Shown here: positions 49,849 to 58,348 of the stretch, in pieces | Numbering within the stretch: position 1 is the first letter of the stretch | How the letters are laid out: every line of letters begins with the position of its first letter | NCBI RefSeq assembly: GCF_017874735.1 | Contig: NZ_JAGGLV010000019.1 | Location: 62,001-126,000, forward strand | Origin: Paenibacillus silagei | GTDB lineage: Bacteria; Bacillota; Bacilli; Paenibacillales; Paenibacillaceae | Length of the DNA stretch: 64,000 nucleotides | Reading direction: 5' to 3' | The notes under the pieces: model-generated | The model's input: only the letters and a program-made list of their open reading frames with translations | Database searches by the model: none | Told to the model about the DNA's origin: nothing | Program-made: the position numbers and the translations under genes

Positions 49849-51876
49849 TTATTGAAACTTCTCGATCTCACTGCGCAATTCGCTCATCAGCTGGTTGAGG
49901 GATTCGGCTGAGGTGACAACCTGGCCCATCAGATTCCGCTGCTCGGTGGAGGCCTCCGCCACCATCTCGGCGCTCTCGGCAGAATCTCTGGCAATAATCA
50001 GCATATCGGAGATGGAGGCCGTAATCTCCTCTGTCCCGGCAGACATCTGCTCATTGACGGCAGAGACGTCCTGGATCTGAACCGATACCTCACGGATGGA
50101 CGAGCGGATATGGTCGAAGGAGGTGCCTACATTCTGCATTTTACCCATCCCGTCTCCGATCTCAGCAATGCTCTTCTCCATAGAGACCTCGGCCGCTCTG
50201 GTGGATTCCTGAATTTGACGGATCAGCTCCACAATATTCACAATGGCGCTGTTCGTGCGCTCCGCCAGCTTTTTCACTTCATTCGCCACCACGCCGAACC
50301 CGCGCCCGTGCTCGCCTGCTCTGGCCGCTTCAATCGACGCATTGAGCGATAACAGCCCCGTCTGATTGGAGATTTCGGAGATTACGTCAACAATCTGGCC
50401 AATTTGTTCGGATTGCCCGCTCAGATTGCTTATCAGGGCCGAGGTCTCCTCCGCAGCGCCGCTGATGACAGTCATCTGCTTAAGTGTGGATTGAATCTCC
50501 ACGTATCCGTTCTCGACCTCAGTGCTGACTGTCTCTGCCTGGTCGGACACATTAACGGAGGATTCCGCAATCCGCTGCAGCCCGATCGCCATCTCCTCCG
50601 TAGCTCTGGCCGCCTGCTCCGAGCCCTTGAACTGCTCGCCCATGCCCTGGGCGACTTCCTGGACGACCGTCTCAATCTCTGCCGATGTATTCGAGGTCTG
50701 ACTGGCGTATTTCAGCACGCTTTCTGCCGAGATAGCAACCTGCGCCACGGTAGCATCGATTTTGCCGACAATGCCGGACAATGATCCGATCATATCATTA
50801 ATGCTCTGGCTCATCTGGCCGATCTCATCACCCGAGCGCACGGTCACCCGTTCGCTGAGATGGCCGTCCGCTACTTTCTTCATCACCCCGGAGATCGCCA
50901 CAATCGGCTTCACAATCAGACGGGTCAGAGACAAGGCCAAGGCAACGACCGCCAGAATGATGATTGCAATGAACAATGTGGATATCCGCTGGGCTGAGGT
51001 GACTTTGGCGGTAATCTCGCTTTTGGGAACCGTAATCAGCAGCTTCCAGTCTGTGCCCGGGACGGTACGGAAATAGGTAATCACCTGCTTGCCGTCCTCT
51101 CCCTTATAAACTTCCGAGCCTGCTTCCTTGCCGAGAATATGCTCTACGGCCTGCTTCATCTCTGTGGTCTTCGCGTAATCCGCGATATTCTTGCCGATCC
51201 GCTCGGTCTCGGAGTAGGCGTAATAATCACCCTTGCCAGAGATCACATATCCGTAGCCTGTATCGCCCACGTGGATGTTTTTGCCCATCTCCATCAGAAT
51301 GTCCGGTGTCACCGAGAAGGCGATACCGCCGCCAAACTGCTTGTCCTTGTCCACGACCGGAACGAATACCGGGATAATATATTTACTGAGCTGTTCCAGA
51401 TAAGACATCTCCGCTACCGCCGGAGCAAGACTCTCCTTGGCCTGCAGGAAATATGCCGATTGGCCCACATCCGCCGTAAGCTTAAGGGAATTGGCCAGAA
51501 TGCCCTGCTTGTTAATGACGCTGTAGCCTTCGGACTGAGTATCGCTCTCTTCGAGTACCTTGACCACAGGAAAAATAGTATCCGGTCTTGAGGTATCGAA
51601 TTCAGGATGCTGCGCAATCAGCTCCTGGACCGCAGATGTCCGCGTATTCAGCCACTCTACGATGCGTGTAGTGTTCATCTCCAGAATATTCTGGGCGAGC
51701 TCCTCGCTATCGTCTCTGGTGACACCCCCGAAGTACTGCATGAAAAAAATCGTGACGCCGAGCAGAGGTACAATAGCAATTGCCAAAATAACAAGCGAAT
51801 ACTTGCTTTGCAGCGATAATGATTTTCCGTTCTTTGCATTCATTTTCAATTTTGACCGTACACTTCCCTCATTCAC
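49849..51876 (-). CDS. methyl-accepting chemotaxis protein
   Basis: Membrane chemoreceptor: first membrane helix about 25-48, extracellular dCache-type sensor (about 50-290, with GDTGYGYVISGKGDYYAYSETERIGKNIADY), second helix about 295-318, HAMP, and a C-terminal signalling hairpin with the conserved tip ISEISNQTGLLSLNASIEAARAGEHGRGFGVVANEVKKLAERT. 675 aa. The GTG start has GGGGGA 7 bases upstream. It lies alone, flanked by terminators. Ligand cannot be told; dCache receptors often bind amino acids or small organic acids. Confidence 0.95.
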   Translation of the reverse strand: MNEGSVRSKLKMNAKNGKSLSLQSKYSLVILAIAIVPLLGVTIFFMQYFGGVTRDDSEELAQNILEMNTTRIVEWLNTRTSAVQELIAQHPEFDTSRPDTIFPVVKVLEESDTQSEGYSVINKQGILANSLKLTADVGQSAYFLQAKESLAPAVAEMSYLEQLSKYIIPVFVPVVDKDKQFGGGIAFSVTPDILMEMGKNIHVGDTGYGYVISGKGDYYAYSETERIGKNIADYAKTTEMKQAVEHILGKEAGSEVYKGEDGKQVITYFRTVPGTDWKLLITVPKSEITAKVTSAQRISTLFIAIIILAVVALALSLTRLIVKPIVAISGVMKKVADGHLSERVTVRSGDEIGQMSQSINDMIGSLSGIVGKIDATVAQVAISAESVLKYASQTSNTSAEIETVVQEVAQGMGEQFKGSEQAARATEEMAIGLQRIAESSVNVSDQAETVSTEVENGYVEIQSTLKQMTVISGAAEETSALISNLSGQSEQIGQIVDVISEISNQTGLLSLNASIEAARAGEHGRGFGVVANEVKKLAERTNSAIVNIVELIRQIQESTRAAEVSMEKSIAEIGDGMGKMQNVGTSFDHIRSSIREVSVQIQDVSAVNEQMSAGTEEITASISDMLIIARDSAESAEMVAEASTEQRNLMGQVVTSAESLNQLMSELRSEIEKFQ

Positions 51877-51979
51877 CGCAAAATCCCCCTAGAAACCCAT
51901 TCTGGTCTTCCATATGCTGTAAATATGTATATTGATATATCGGCATAAATAGACAAAAAACATTATACATACAATAAAA

Positions 51980-52020
51980 ATAAGCCTTAAGACCCAAAAA
52001 TTAGGATCATTAAGGCTTAT
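51980..52020 (-). terminator. terminator of the metal P-type ATPase gene
   Basis: ATAAGCCTTAA pairs with TTAAGGCTTAT. On the minus strand it is followed by TTTTTATT. Confidence 0.88.
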
Positions 52021-52060
52021 ACTTTTCATAATTATTTCATTATCGATTCATCTTACACGA

Positions 52061-54397
52061 TTATACCGATTTCGGCGGCTGTAAGGCGCGCATGCTGTTC
52101 AGTACAGCGAGTACAGTAACTCCGACATCTGAGAATACGGCCTCCCACATCGTGGCAATTCCGAACGCTCCCAGCAGCAGGAAGACCGCTTTGACTCCCA
52201 GCGCAAAAGCAATGTTCTGCCAGACAATGGTCCGCGTCCGTTTGGCGATCCCGATGGCGGAAGCGATTTTGGAAGGCTCATCCGTCATGATTACAATATC
52301 CGCTGCTTCAATGGCCGCATCCGAGCCAAGTCCGCCCATGGCAATCCCGACATCCGCTCTGGCCAGCACCGGAGTATCATTAATCCCGTCCCCGACAAAA
52401 ATGATCTTCTCCTTCGGTCCCTTTTCCCGCTCCAGCTGTTCAATCGCTGCGACCTTATCTCCCGGCAGCAGCTCAGCATGAATCTCCTGAATGCCCAGCT
52501 GTCTGCCGACAGACTCGGCTACCGGAGCGGCGTCACCCGTCAGCATAACCGTCTTGCGGATTCCCAGTGCATTCAGAGCCTGAATGGCCTTAAGCGAATC
52601 GTCCTTCACTTCATCTGCAATGACGAGATAGCCTGCGTAGCGCTTATCTACAGCAATATGAACGATCGTCCCGTACTCCTGCGGAGTTACGCTGGCAATC
52701 CCTTCACGCTCCATCAGCCGCGCATTCCCGGCCAGCACTGCCTTCCCCTCCACGGTAACTGCGATGCCGTGGCCGGAAATTTCGTTATAGCCGGTAATGG
52801 CTTCACCCGGAATAGCTTCGCCATAGGCTGCACGGATGGATTCCGCAATCGGATGGCCGGAGTGGCTCTCCGCATAAGCCGCTACCCGCAGCAGCTCCTG
52901 CTCTGTGAAGCCTTCCGCCGGAACATTGCCGGTTACCGTGAACTGGCCTTTGGTCAAGGTTCCTGTCTTATCGAACACAACGATCTTCACATCATTCAAG
53001 GCTTCCAGATAGTTGCTGCCCTTCACCAGAATCCCGTTCTTCGACGCGGCACCGATCCCGCCGAAGAACCCGAGGGGAATCGACACGACCAGCGCACAAG
53101 GGCATGAGATAACGAGGAAGACCAGTGCACGGTAGATCCAGTCGGAGAAGGTGGCTCCGCTCAGAATCAGCGGCGGAACCACGGCCAGCAGCAGCGCTGT
53201 TATGACTACGACCGGCGTATAGGCACGGGCGAATTTGGTGATGAAATTCTCTGTCTTTGCTTTGTTATTCGTAGCATTCTGGACCAGCTCCAGAATCTGC
53301 GAGACTGCCGATTCACCGAAGTCCTTGGTCACTTCAATGGTAATCACACCATTGCGGTTAATGAATCCGCTGAGTACCTGGCTGCCCGGCTGAGTAGAAC
53401 GGGGAACGGATTCTCCGGTCAGTGCCGAGGTATCCATCATCGCGCTGCCCTCCAGAATAATCCCGTCCAGCGGAACCTTCTCACCGGGCTTAACTACGAT
53501 GCTGTCTCCTACTCTAACCTCTTCGGGGGACACCTTCCGCAGATTACTGCCTTCCTTCAGATAGGCGAACTCCGGCCGGATATCCATCAGCGCTGTGATT
53601 GAACGGCGTGAACGGTTCACCGCCATTCCCTGGAACAGCTCACCTACCTGATAGAAGAGCATAACCGCAACGCCTTCAGGATATTCGCCGATGGCGAAGG
53701 CGCCGATGGTCGCAAGGGCCATCAGGAAGTTCTCATCGAACACCTGGCCCCTTACAATATTCCGGGCAGCGGCGAGGACGACCTCTCCGCCGACAATCAG
53801 ATAAGCTGCCAGGAAGATCAGCAGCTCGGTGATCCCGCTGACCGGCAGGAACATGCCGGCCGCAGCCAGAATGGCACCGCCGCCCAGCCGCATCAGGATG
53901 CGGCGCGTATCGCCCTCCCCATGCTCATGGCTGTGTCCGTGGCCATGTGAATCCTCCTTGCTGTGGCTATGCTCAGCAGCATGTGAATGCGGGTGCCCCT
54001 CTTCATGGGAATGTCCTTCTCCATGGGCATGCTCATGACCGTGCGCTTCACTGTGGGTATGAACATGGCCCTGTCCTTGAACCGCTGCGCCGCGTACCTG
54101 AGCTGCCCCCTCCGCAGACAACGGCTTCTTGACCGCACGCGAAGCTCGAACCGCCCGCGGCTTCACATGCGGCTCCAGCTTGGTTACCGTATGCTCAGCC
54201 TGCTTCGCGATCTCATCTGCAGCAGCAGCTGTTGTCTCCAGTGTCATGGTCTTCGTCGCGAAGTTGACGGAGCAGGAGGACACGCCTTCAATCTTCTTGA
54301 CCTTATTCTCGATTTTCATAGCGCAGTTCGCGCAGTCCAGCCCATCCAGGACCCACTTGCGCTTCACATTGTCTTCTACCGTACTCAAATGACTCAT
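52061..54397 (-). CDS. cadA: heavy-metal translocating P-type ATPase (CadA/ZntA type)
   Basis: Exports Zn, Cd, Pb or Co from the cytoplasm. N-terminal HMA domain with DCANC (Cys22, Cys25); a His-rich segment of about 60 residues (about 110-165, HSEAHGHEHAHGEGHSHEEGHPHSHA); transport-site CPC in VISCPCALVVSIPLG; TGES actuator loop; phosphorylation motif DKTGTLTKGQ; GHPIAE, MLTGD and GDGINDTPVL. 778 aa. The Shine-Dalgarno AAGGGAG touches the ATG, so a TTG three codons later may be the real start. Transcribed divergently from the CDF exporter with a shared operator type. Confidence 0.94.
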   Translation of the reverse strand: MSHLSTVEDNVKRKWVLDGLDCANCAMKIENKVKKIEGVSSCSVNFATKTMTLETTAAAADEIAKQAEHTVTKLEPHVKPRAVRASRAVKKPLSAEGAAQVRGAAVQGQGHVHTHSEAHGHEHAHGEGHSHEEGHPHSHAAEHSHSKEDSHGHGHSHEHGEGDTRRILMRLGGGAILAAAGMFLPVSGITELLIFLAAYLIVGGEVVLAAARNIVRGQVFDENFLMALATIGAFAIGEYPEGVAVMLFYQVGELFQGMAVNRSRRSITALMDIRPEFAYLKEGSNLRKVSPEEVRVGDSIVVKPGEKVPLDGIILEGSAMMDTSALTGESVPRSTQPGSQVLSGFINRNGVITIEVTKDFGESAVSQILELVQNATNNKAKTENFITKFARAYTPVVVITALLLAVVPPLILSGATFSDWIYRALVFLVISCPCALVVSIPLGFFGGIGAASKNGILVKGSNYLEALNDVKIVVFDKTGTLTKGQFTVTGNVPAEGFTEQELLRVAAYAESHSGHPIAESIRAAYGEAIPGEAITGYNEISGHGIAVTVEGKAVLAGNARLMEREGIASVTPQEYGTIVHIAVDKRYAGYLVIADEVKDDSLKAIQALNALGIRKTVMLTGDAAPVAESVGRQLGIQEIHAELLPGDKVAAIEQLEREKGPKEKIIFVGDGINDTPVLARADVGIAMGGLGSDAAIEAADIVIMTDEPSKIASAIGIAKRTRTIVWQNIAFALGVKAVFLLLGAFGIATMWEAVFSDVGVTVLAVLNSMRALQPPKSV

Positions 54398-54411
54398 CTC
54401 CCTTGATCGTC

Positions 54412-54441
54412 CCTATATATGAGTATTTGTTCATATGTTAA
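54412..54441 (-). promoter_or_regulatory. ArsR-type operator on the P-type ATPase side
   Basis: TATATATGA, eight bases, TCATATGTTAA: the same layout (11 + 8 + 11) and near-identical arms as the operator before the CDF gene. Lies 15-44 bases upstream of the ATPase start. Confidence 0.75.
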
Positions 54442-54608
54442 CTTACACCTATTATATTCCCCTGAATCATGCAGTGTCAATGCATTCAGCCCACAGATTG
54501 TGGCTAATTATGTACTGTGAAGAATCTGGATGCCGATGGAGTTATTTTGGACAAACTATTCTTCATCTACATAAAAAAGCTTGTAATTTGTCTGAGCTGG
54601 CCATAATA

Positions 54609-54638
54609 TTAACATATGAGCAATAATTCATATGTTAA
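54609..54638 (+). promoter_or_regulatory. ArsR-type operator on the CDF exporter side
   Basis: Perfect inverted repeat TTAACATATGA, eight bases GCAATAAT, TCATATGTTAA, ending about 20 bases before the CDF start. SmtB/ArsR-family sensors bind AT-rich repeats of this kind; the CzrA-like gene 1.4 kb away is the obvious candidate. The 165 bases between the two operators show no gene. Confidence 0.8.
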
Positions 54639-54658
54639 CTGAAAAGAGGTCCTATCTA

Positions 54659-55645
54659 ATGAACAATTCCAAAACCGATTCACACACTCATTCGCATGCT
54701 GGAACACACACTCATTCGCACGCTGGCGGGCATTCGCATTCCCACGCCCACTCCCATTCACATGCGCATTCCCACGCACCGGATAATAAGAAAGGCCTGC
54801 TGATCGCCTTAATTATCACCGGCGGTATTATGTTCCTTGAATTCTTCGGCGGCCTGTTCACCGGGAGCCTGGCTCTCTTGTCCGACTCGGGGCATATGCT
54901 CAGCGATACCGCCTCCCTTGCCCTTAGCCTTGTGGCCATGATTATCGCGGTGAAACCGGCATCCTCCAAGAACTCCTACGGCTTCCACCGGTTTGAGATT
55001 ATGGCGGCTTTGTTCAACGGGGTGACCCTGTTTGTAATCTCCGGATTCATTATGTATGAAGCCTTCCAACGCTTCTCCGCCCCTCCGGTGGTAGCCAGCG
55101 GAACGATGATGCTGATTGCCAGTGTCGGACTGCTGGCCAACCTCGTCAGCGCCTGGTCACTGATGCGCAAAAGCGGGGCTAAAGACAATATCAATATCCG
55201 CAGCGCTTACCTGCATGTAATCAGCGATGCTCTCGGCTCCGTCGGCGCGCTGGCGGCTGGACTGATTATGAACCTGTTCTCCTGGTATGTGGCAGACCCT
55301 ATCATCAGTGTGCTGGTCGCCCTGCTCATCCTGCGCAGCGCCTGGGGCGTCATCAAGCAGGCCTTCCATATCCTTATGGAAGGAACTCCGCTTAGCGTGA
55401 ATGCCGAAGAGGTCGAAAAGGCGCTACTTCAAATTGAAGGGGTTCAGGATGTGCATGACCTGCATATCTGGACCATCACCTCCGGCCTGGATGCTCTCAG
55501 CGGTCATCTGCTGATCAAAGACGGGGTGAATACGGAGCAGGTGCTGCAGCAGGCACTTAAATTAGTGGAAGAGAATTTCGGCATCCAGCACTCCACACTG
55601 CAAATTGAGAATTCTGCTGTGAAGCACGGTCACCTTCCGGTCTGA
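54659..55645 (+). CDS. cation diffusion facilitator exporter (CzcD/ZitB type)
   Basis: Zn/Co/Cd:H+ antiporter. His-rich N-terminus (residues 7-40, alternating H with S, T, A), six membrane segments, metal-site pairs SDSGHMLSDTASL and HVISDALGSVGAL, and a cytoplasmic C-domain with QDVHDLHIWTITSGLDALSGHLLI. 328 aa. The start has AGAGGT 8 bases upstream. Divergent from the P-type ATPase. Confidence 0.95.
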   Translation: MNNSKTDSHTHSHAGTHTHSHAGGHSHSHAHSHSHAHSHAPDNKKGLLIALIITGGIMFLEFFGGLFTGSLALLSDSGHMLSDTASLALSLVAMIIAVKPASSKNSYGFHRFEIMAALFNGVTLFVISGFIMYEAFQRFSAPPVVASGTMMLIASVGLLANLVSAWSLMRKSGAKDNINIRSAYLHVISDALGSVGALAAGLIMNLFSWYVADPIISVLVALLILRSAWGVIKQAFHILMEGTPLSVNAEEVEKALLQIEGVQDVHDLHIWTITSGLDALSGHLLIKDGVNTEQVLQQALKLVEENFGIQHSTLQIENSAVKHGHLPV

Positions 55646-55718
55646 GGAAGAAGGGGAAGCGGGTAAGGGAGAATGAGGGAGTCCGAGGAAAATCTAACGA
55701 TTCTGTATGCCCGCAGAA

Positions 55719-55945
55719 TGTATGCTGTTTTCCACATATATTCGGCCACTTGCCCTCACAACGACCGATTGTATGCTGTTTTCCACATATATTCGAACCA
55801 CTTGCCCTCACAACGACCGATTGTATGCTGTTTTCCACATATATTCGAACCACTTGCCCTTACAACGACCGATTGTATGCTGTTTTCCACATATATTTCG
55901 AACACATACCCTCGCGCTGGAACATGTATTCGGTTTATCTCACAT
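55719..55945 (+). repeat. hairpin array 6 (4 units plus one of a different type, 51-52-bp period)
   Basis: Units at 55719, 55770, 55822 and 55874: TGTATGC, loop TGTTTTCC, ACATATA (outer pairing only), spacer TTCGAACCACTTGCCCTCACAACGACCGA-like. A fifth at 55925 reads TGTATTCGGTTTA, the type of array 1. So two hairpin types meet in one array. Lies between convergent CDF and ArsR genes. Confidence 0.88.
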
Positions 55946-55955
55946 CATAATTTAT

Positions 55956-56001
55956 AAAAGGGCTGCCCCAAGCCATTACCCGGCGTTGGGACAGCCCTTT
56001 T
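55956..56001. terminator. bidirectional terminator between array 6 and the ArsR gene
   Basis: AAAAGGGCTG, C, CCCAA pairs with TTGGG, A, CAGCCCTTTT; A and T runs on both sides. Confidence 0.92.
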
Positions 56002-56015
56002 GCTGTCAGGACAAT

Positions 56016-56381
56016 CTATTCATGCCGGATATGCTCATGGGTCTGCAGGAAAATCTGCTCCACATGTGCATCATTCAGCGAATAATATACGGTCTTGCCT
56101 TCCTTGCGGCGCTTCACAATCCGCAGATTGCGCAGATAGCGGAGCTGATGGGAGACTGCCGATTGTCCCATATCCAGTATAGAGGACAAGTCATGCACAC
56201 ACAGCTCCTGCTGGGATAATGCGTAGATCAGCCGAACTCTTGTCGGATCACCCAGTGCCTTAAACATTTCTGCCATCTTATCTGTGATCTCACGGTCCGG
56301 CAGAATCAAGGCCATCGATTCCGGTTCCAGTTCGGAACCATTACAGGTGTTGTCGCATTCTTCAAGTGCCGCTGGTTCCAT
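56016..56381 (-). CDS. ArsR/SmtB-family metal sensor (CzrA-like)
   Basis: 121 aa from MEPAALEECDNTCNG; GGAGGAGGG precedes this ATG. Winged helix: EMFKALGDPTRVRLIYALSQQELCVHDLSSILDMGQSAVSHQLRYLRNLRIVKRRKEGKTVYYSL. The C-terminal DAHVEQIFLQTHEHIRH gives the D-x-H...H-x-x-H set of the alpha-5 zinc site of CzrA/SmtB. Two N-terminal Cys (CDNTC) add a possible second site, but the CadC-type CVC pair in helix 3 reads CVH. Likely represses the P-type ATPase and CDF genes through the matching palindromes. Confidence 0.92.
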   Translation of the reverse strand: MEPAALEECDNTCNGSELEPESMALILPDREITDKMAEMFKALGDPTRVRLIYALSQQELCVHDLSSILDMGQSAVSHQLRYLRNLRIVKRRKEGKTVYYSLNDAHVEQIFLQTHEHIRHE

Positions 56382-56604
56382 GCTCCCGCCCTCCTCCATA
56401 TGCTCATCCGGTGTCACCGGCGCTTAATAGTATCTTCTACGATTAATTATAGAAAAAATGGCGTCCAATGTCCATTGAGAAGAAAATACGGGAGGGAATT
56501 CATTCAAACATGCGGCGATGTATAGCTTATCCATCAGCGAGATCAGCTAGTATGATCAGTTTCGTTCGGGTTCGCTTCGAACATTCAGTGATCATTCAGT
56601 GATA

Positions 56605-56792
56605 GTTGTAGTCTGTACATCTAAAAACCCCGAAAAGAAAGGTTTTCCTCTTCTAACTGTAGTCTGTACAACTAAATCTGCCCGAATGGGTGAGAATCCG
56701 GTACAGATGGATTTTTAAATGTACGAAGTGCAACTAAACCACTCCTAGGCCATATATCAGGTGATTTAGTTGTACAGAGTGCATTTAAGCAT
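56605..56792. repeat. dispersed element of about 185 bp, copy B
   Basis: Four related 18-mers: direct GTAGTCTGTACATCTAAA (56608-56625) and GTAGTCTGTACAACTAAA (56659-56676), then inverted TTTAAATGTACGAAGTGC (56714-56731) and TTTAGTTGTACAGAGTGC (56765-56782). The two pairs can fold into a long hairpin. Otherwise no gene is seen from 56382 to 56891. Confidence 0.82.
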
Positions 56793-56891
56793 ACCTCGTA
56801 TACCTTAATCGCATGCGTAAATCGTACGTGAACCCTAACATGTGATTAGTTTTAACATTTCCCTCCAGCCGCATTCCGATACCTGCTAACC

Positions 56892-57629
56892 TTATACCGC
56901 CTTACGCCAAAAGGCTATCAAGCCAGCACCCAGGAACAGAAGCAGGCTGCCCGACACGACAATCATCAGGCTCTCCAGCGGCAGGTTGAAGGCGCCGAAC
57001 CGTTCTTCGCCGAAGGGGGACATGGCCAGCACCGGCTGTACCCATGGATAATAAGGACCGTAGGTGGAGGAGTTCGCAATCAGTATATTGGGAATGGTGA
57101 AGCAGACATTCAGCGCAAGCGGGGCGCCGAAGCTGCTCCAGCCTTGAGATATCGCCAGTTGCAGTGCAGCCAGCGGCTGGCAGGCAAACCAGCCTCCGAA
57201 CAGGCTGTTCAGCAGCAGCCCCCAGGGAACTCCCCCTTCTGTACCCCGATACCACCCCACTCCCAGAACCCCTGCAAGAAACAGCAGCTGAACCGCACCC
57301 AGCAGCGCTACAATTAATGCATATTTGGCAAAATATACGGAGGTTCGTGTAACCGGAAGCGCCAGGAGCTGCTTCCAGCCGCCGTCACTATGCTCATTGC
57401 GGCAGATTAAAGCAGCGAAGAGTCCAGAGAGTACCGGAAGAAACAGCAGCGCATGTACCGCTGACATTGTGCTCAGCAGAACCTGCCAGGTTATCACCCT
57501 ATCCTCTTGCATGTCCGAAAGCGCGCCTATCGGCAGGGAGATCAGCGGACTGAGCAGGATTAACAGCCAGGTGCGGAACCCGGCTATCTTCATGCACTCC
57601 GCAGACATTATTCGCAGAAAAGTCCGCAT
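56892..57629 (-). CDS. ABC-2 type permease, lantibiotic-immunity/BcrB-like (second permease)
   Basis: 245 aa with six hydrophobic segments; start MRTFLRIMSAECMKIAGFRTWLLILLSP two bases after the stop of the preceding gene, so coupled. ICRNEHSDGGWKQLLALPVTRTSVYFAKYALIVALLGAVQLLF is typical of LanE/LanG (MutE/EpiE) and BcrB permeases. Thirty upstream in-frame codons belong to the preceding gene region. Last gene of the five-gene operon. Confidence 0.85.
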   Translation of the reverse strand: MRTFLRIMSAECMKIAGFRTWLLILLSPLISLPIGALSDMQEDRVITWQVLLSTMSAVHALLFLPVLSGLFAALICRNEHSDGGWKQLLALPVTRTSVYFAKYALIVALLGAVQLLFLAGVLGVGWYRGTEGGVPWGLLLNSLFGGWFACQPLAALQLAISQGWSSFGAPLALNVCFTIPNILIANSSTYGPYYPWVQPVLAMSPFGEERFGAFNLPLESLMIVVSGSLLLFLGAGLIAFWRKAV

Positions 57630-57631
57630 AT

Positions 57632-58348
57632 TCAGTCCACATCCTTTCGCGCGAAATGTATGGCTCCAGGCAGGATTACCAGGAGTCCAAGCAACAGGCC
57701 GGCTCCGCTGAACAGCCAAGGACGCGGATCACTCCAGGCTAAGACCGGCCAGGAGAGCGGCATCCATTCCGTGAAGTATACACCGAACGGGCTGACCAGC
57801 GACAAGGTCAATCCCACCGATACCGGAAGGGTCTGGTTCCGGCTGGATAGAGAGAGCCACAGCTGGAGTGCAATGACAGGCATGGCCGCAGCATAAGCGG
57901 CGAAGCCTATCCGCAGGACATCTGCAAGCGGTATCGGCTGAGCGCCGAATCCGAGCAGCAGCCCGAGGACGACTGTTCCTGCCGACAGCAGCAGGCAGGA
58001 CACGATAAGCAGCAGCAGGCAGAGCAGCAGCTTCGCCATGAACACAGCCGTACGGGAGACAGGCAGTGCCAGAAGCTGCTTCCAGGCGCTGGTCTGATGC
58101 TCGACATTCGCAATCAGAGAGCAGATCAGTGTGCCTCCAAGATACAGGGCAATCGGGACGAAGGGTACAACCTCACTGAGCAGGCCACCCCACAGATCCT
58201 CCCGGTACTGCCCGCGAAGATAGTCATAACGGAGGCCGAAATTCAGCCCCTGCATAGCGATAAGACCCAGCGGGCCGAGGAAGGCGAGGAACCAAATGCC
58301 TTTGCCGCGGATCTTAAGCCAGTCCGCCGACAGCGCACGCCACATCAT
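57632..58348 (-). CDS. ABC-2 type permease, lantibiotic-immunity/BcrB-like (first permease)
   Basis: 238 aa, six hydrophobic segments. SLIANVEHQTSAWKQLLALPVSRTAVFMAKLLLCLLLLIVSCLLL mirrors the second permease, so the pair probably arose by duplication and forms a heterodimer. The start overlaps the ATPase stop (ATGA). Confidence 0.85.
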   Translation of the reverse strand: MMWRALSADWLKIRGKGIWFLAFLGPLGLIAMQGLNFGLRYDYLRGQYREDLWGGLLSEVVPFVPIALYLGGTLICSLIANVEHQTSAWKQLLALPVSRTAVFMAKLLLCLLLLIVSCLLLSAGTVVLGLLLGFGAQPIPLADVLRIGFAAYAAAMPVIALQLWLSLSSRNQTLPVSVGLTLSLVSPFGVYFTEWMPLSWPVLAWSDPRPWLFSGAGLLLGLLVILPGAIHFARKDVD

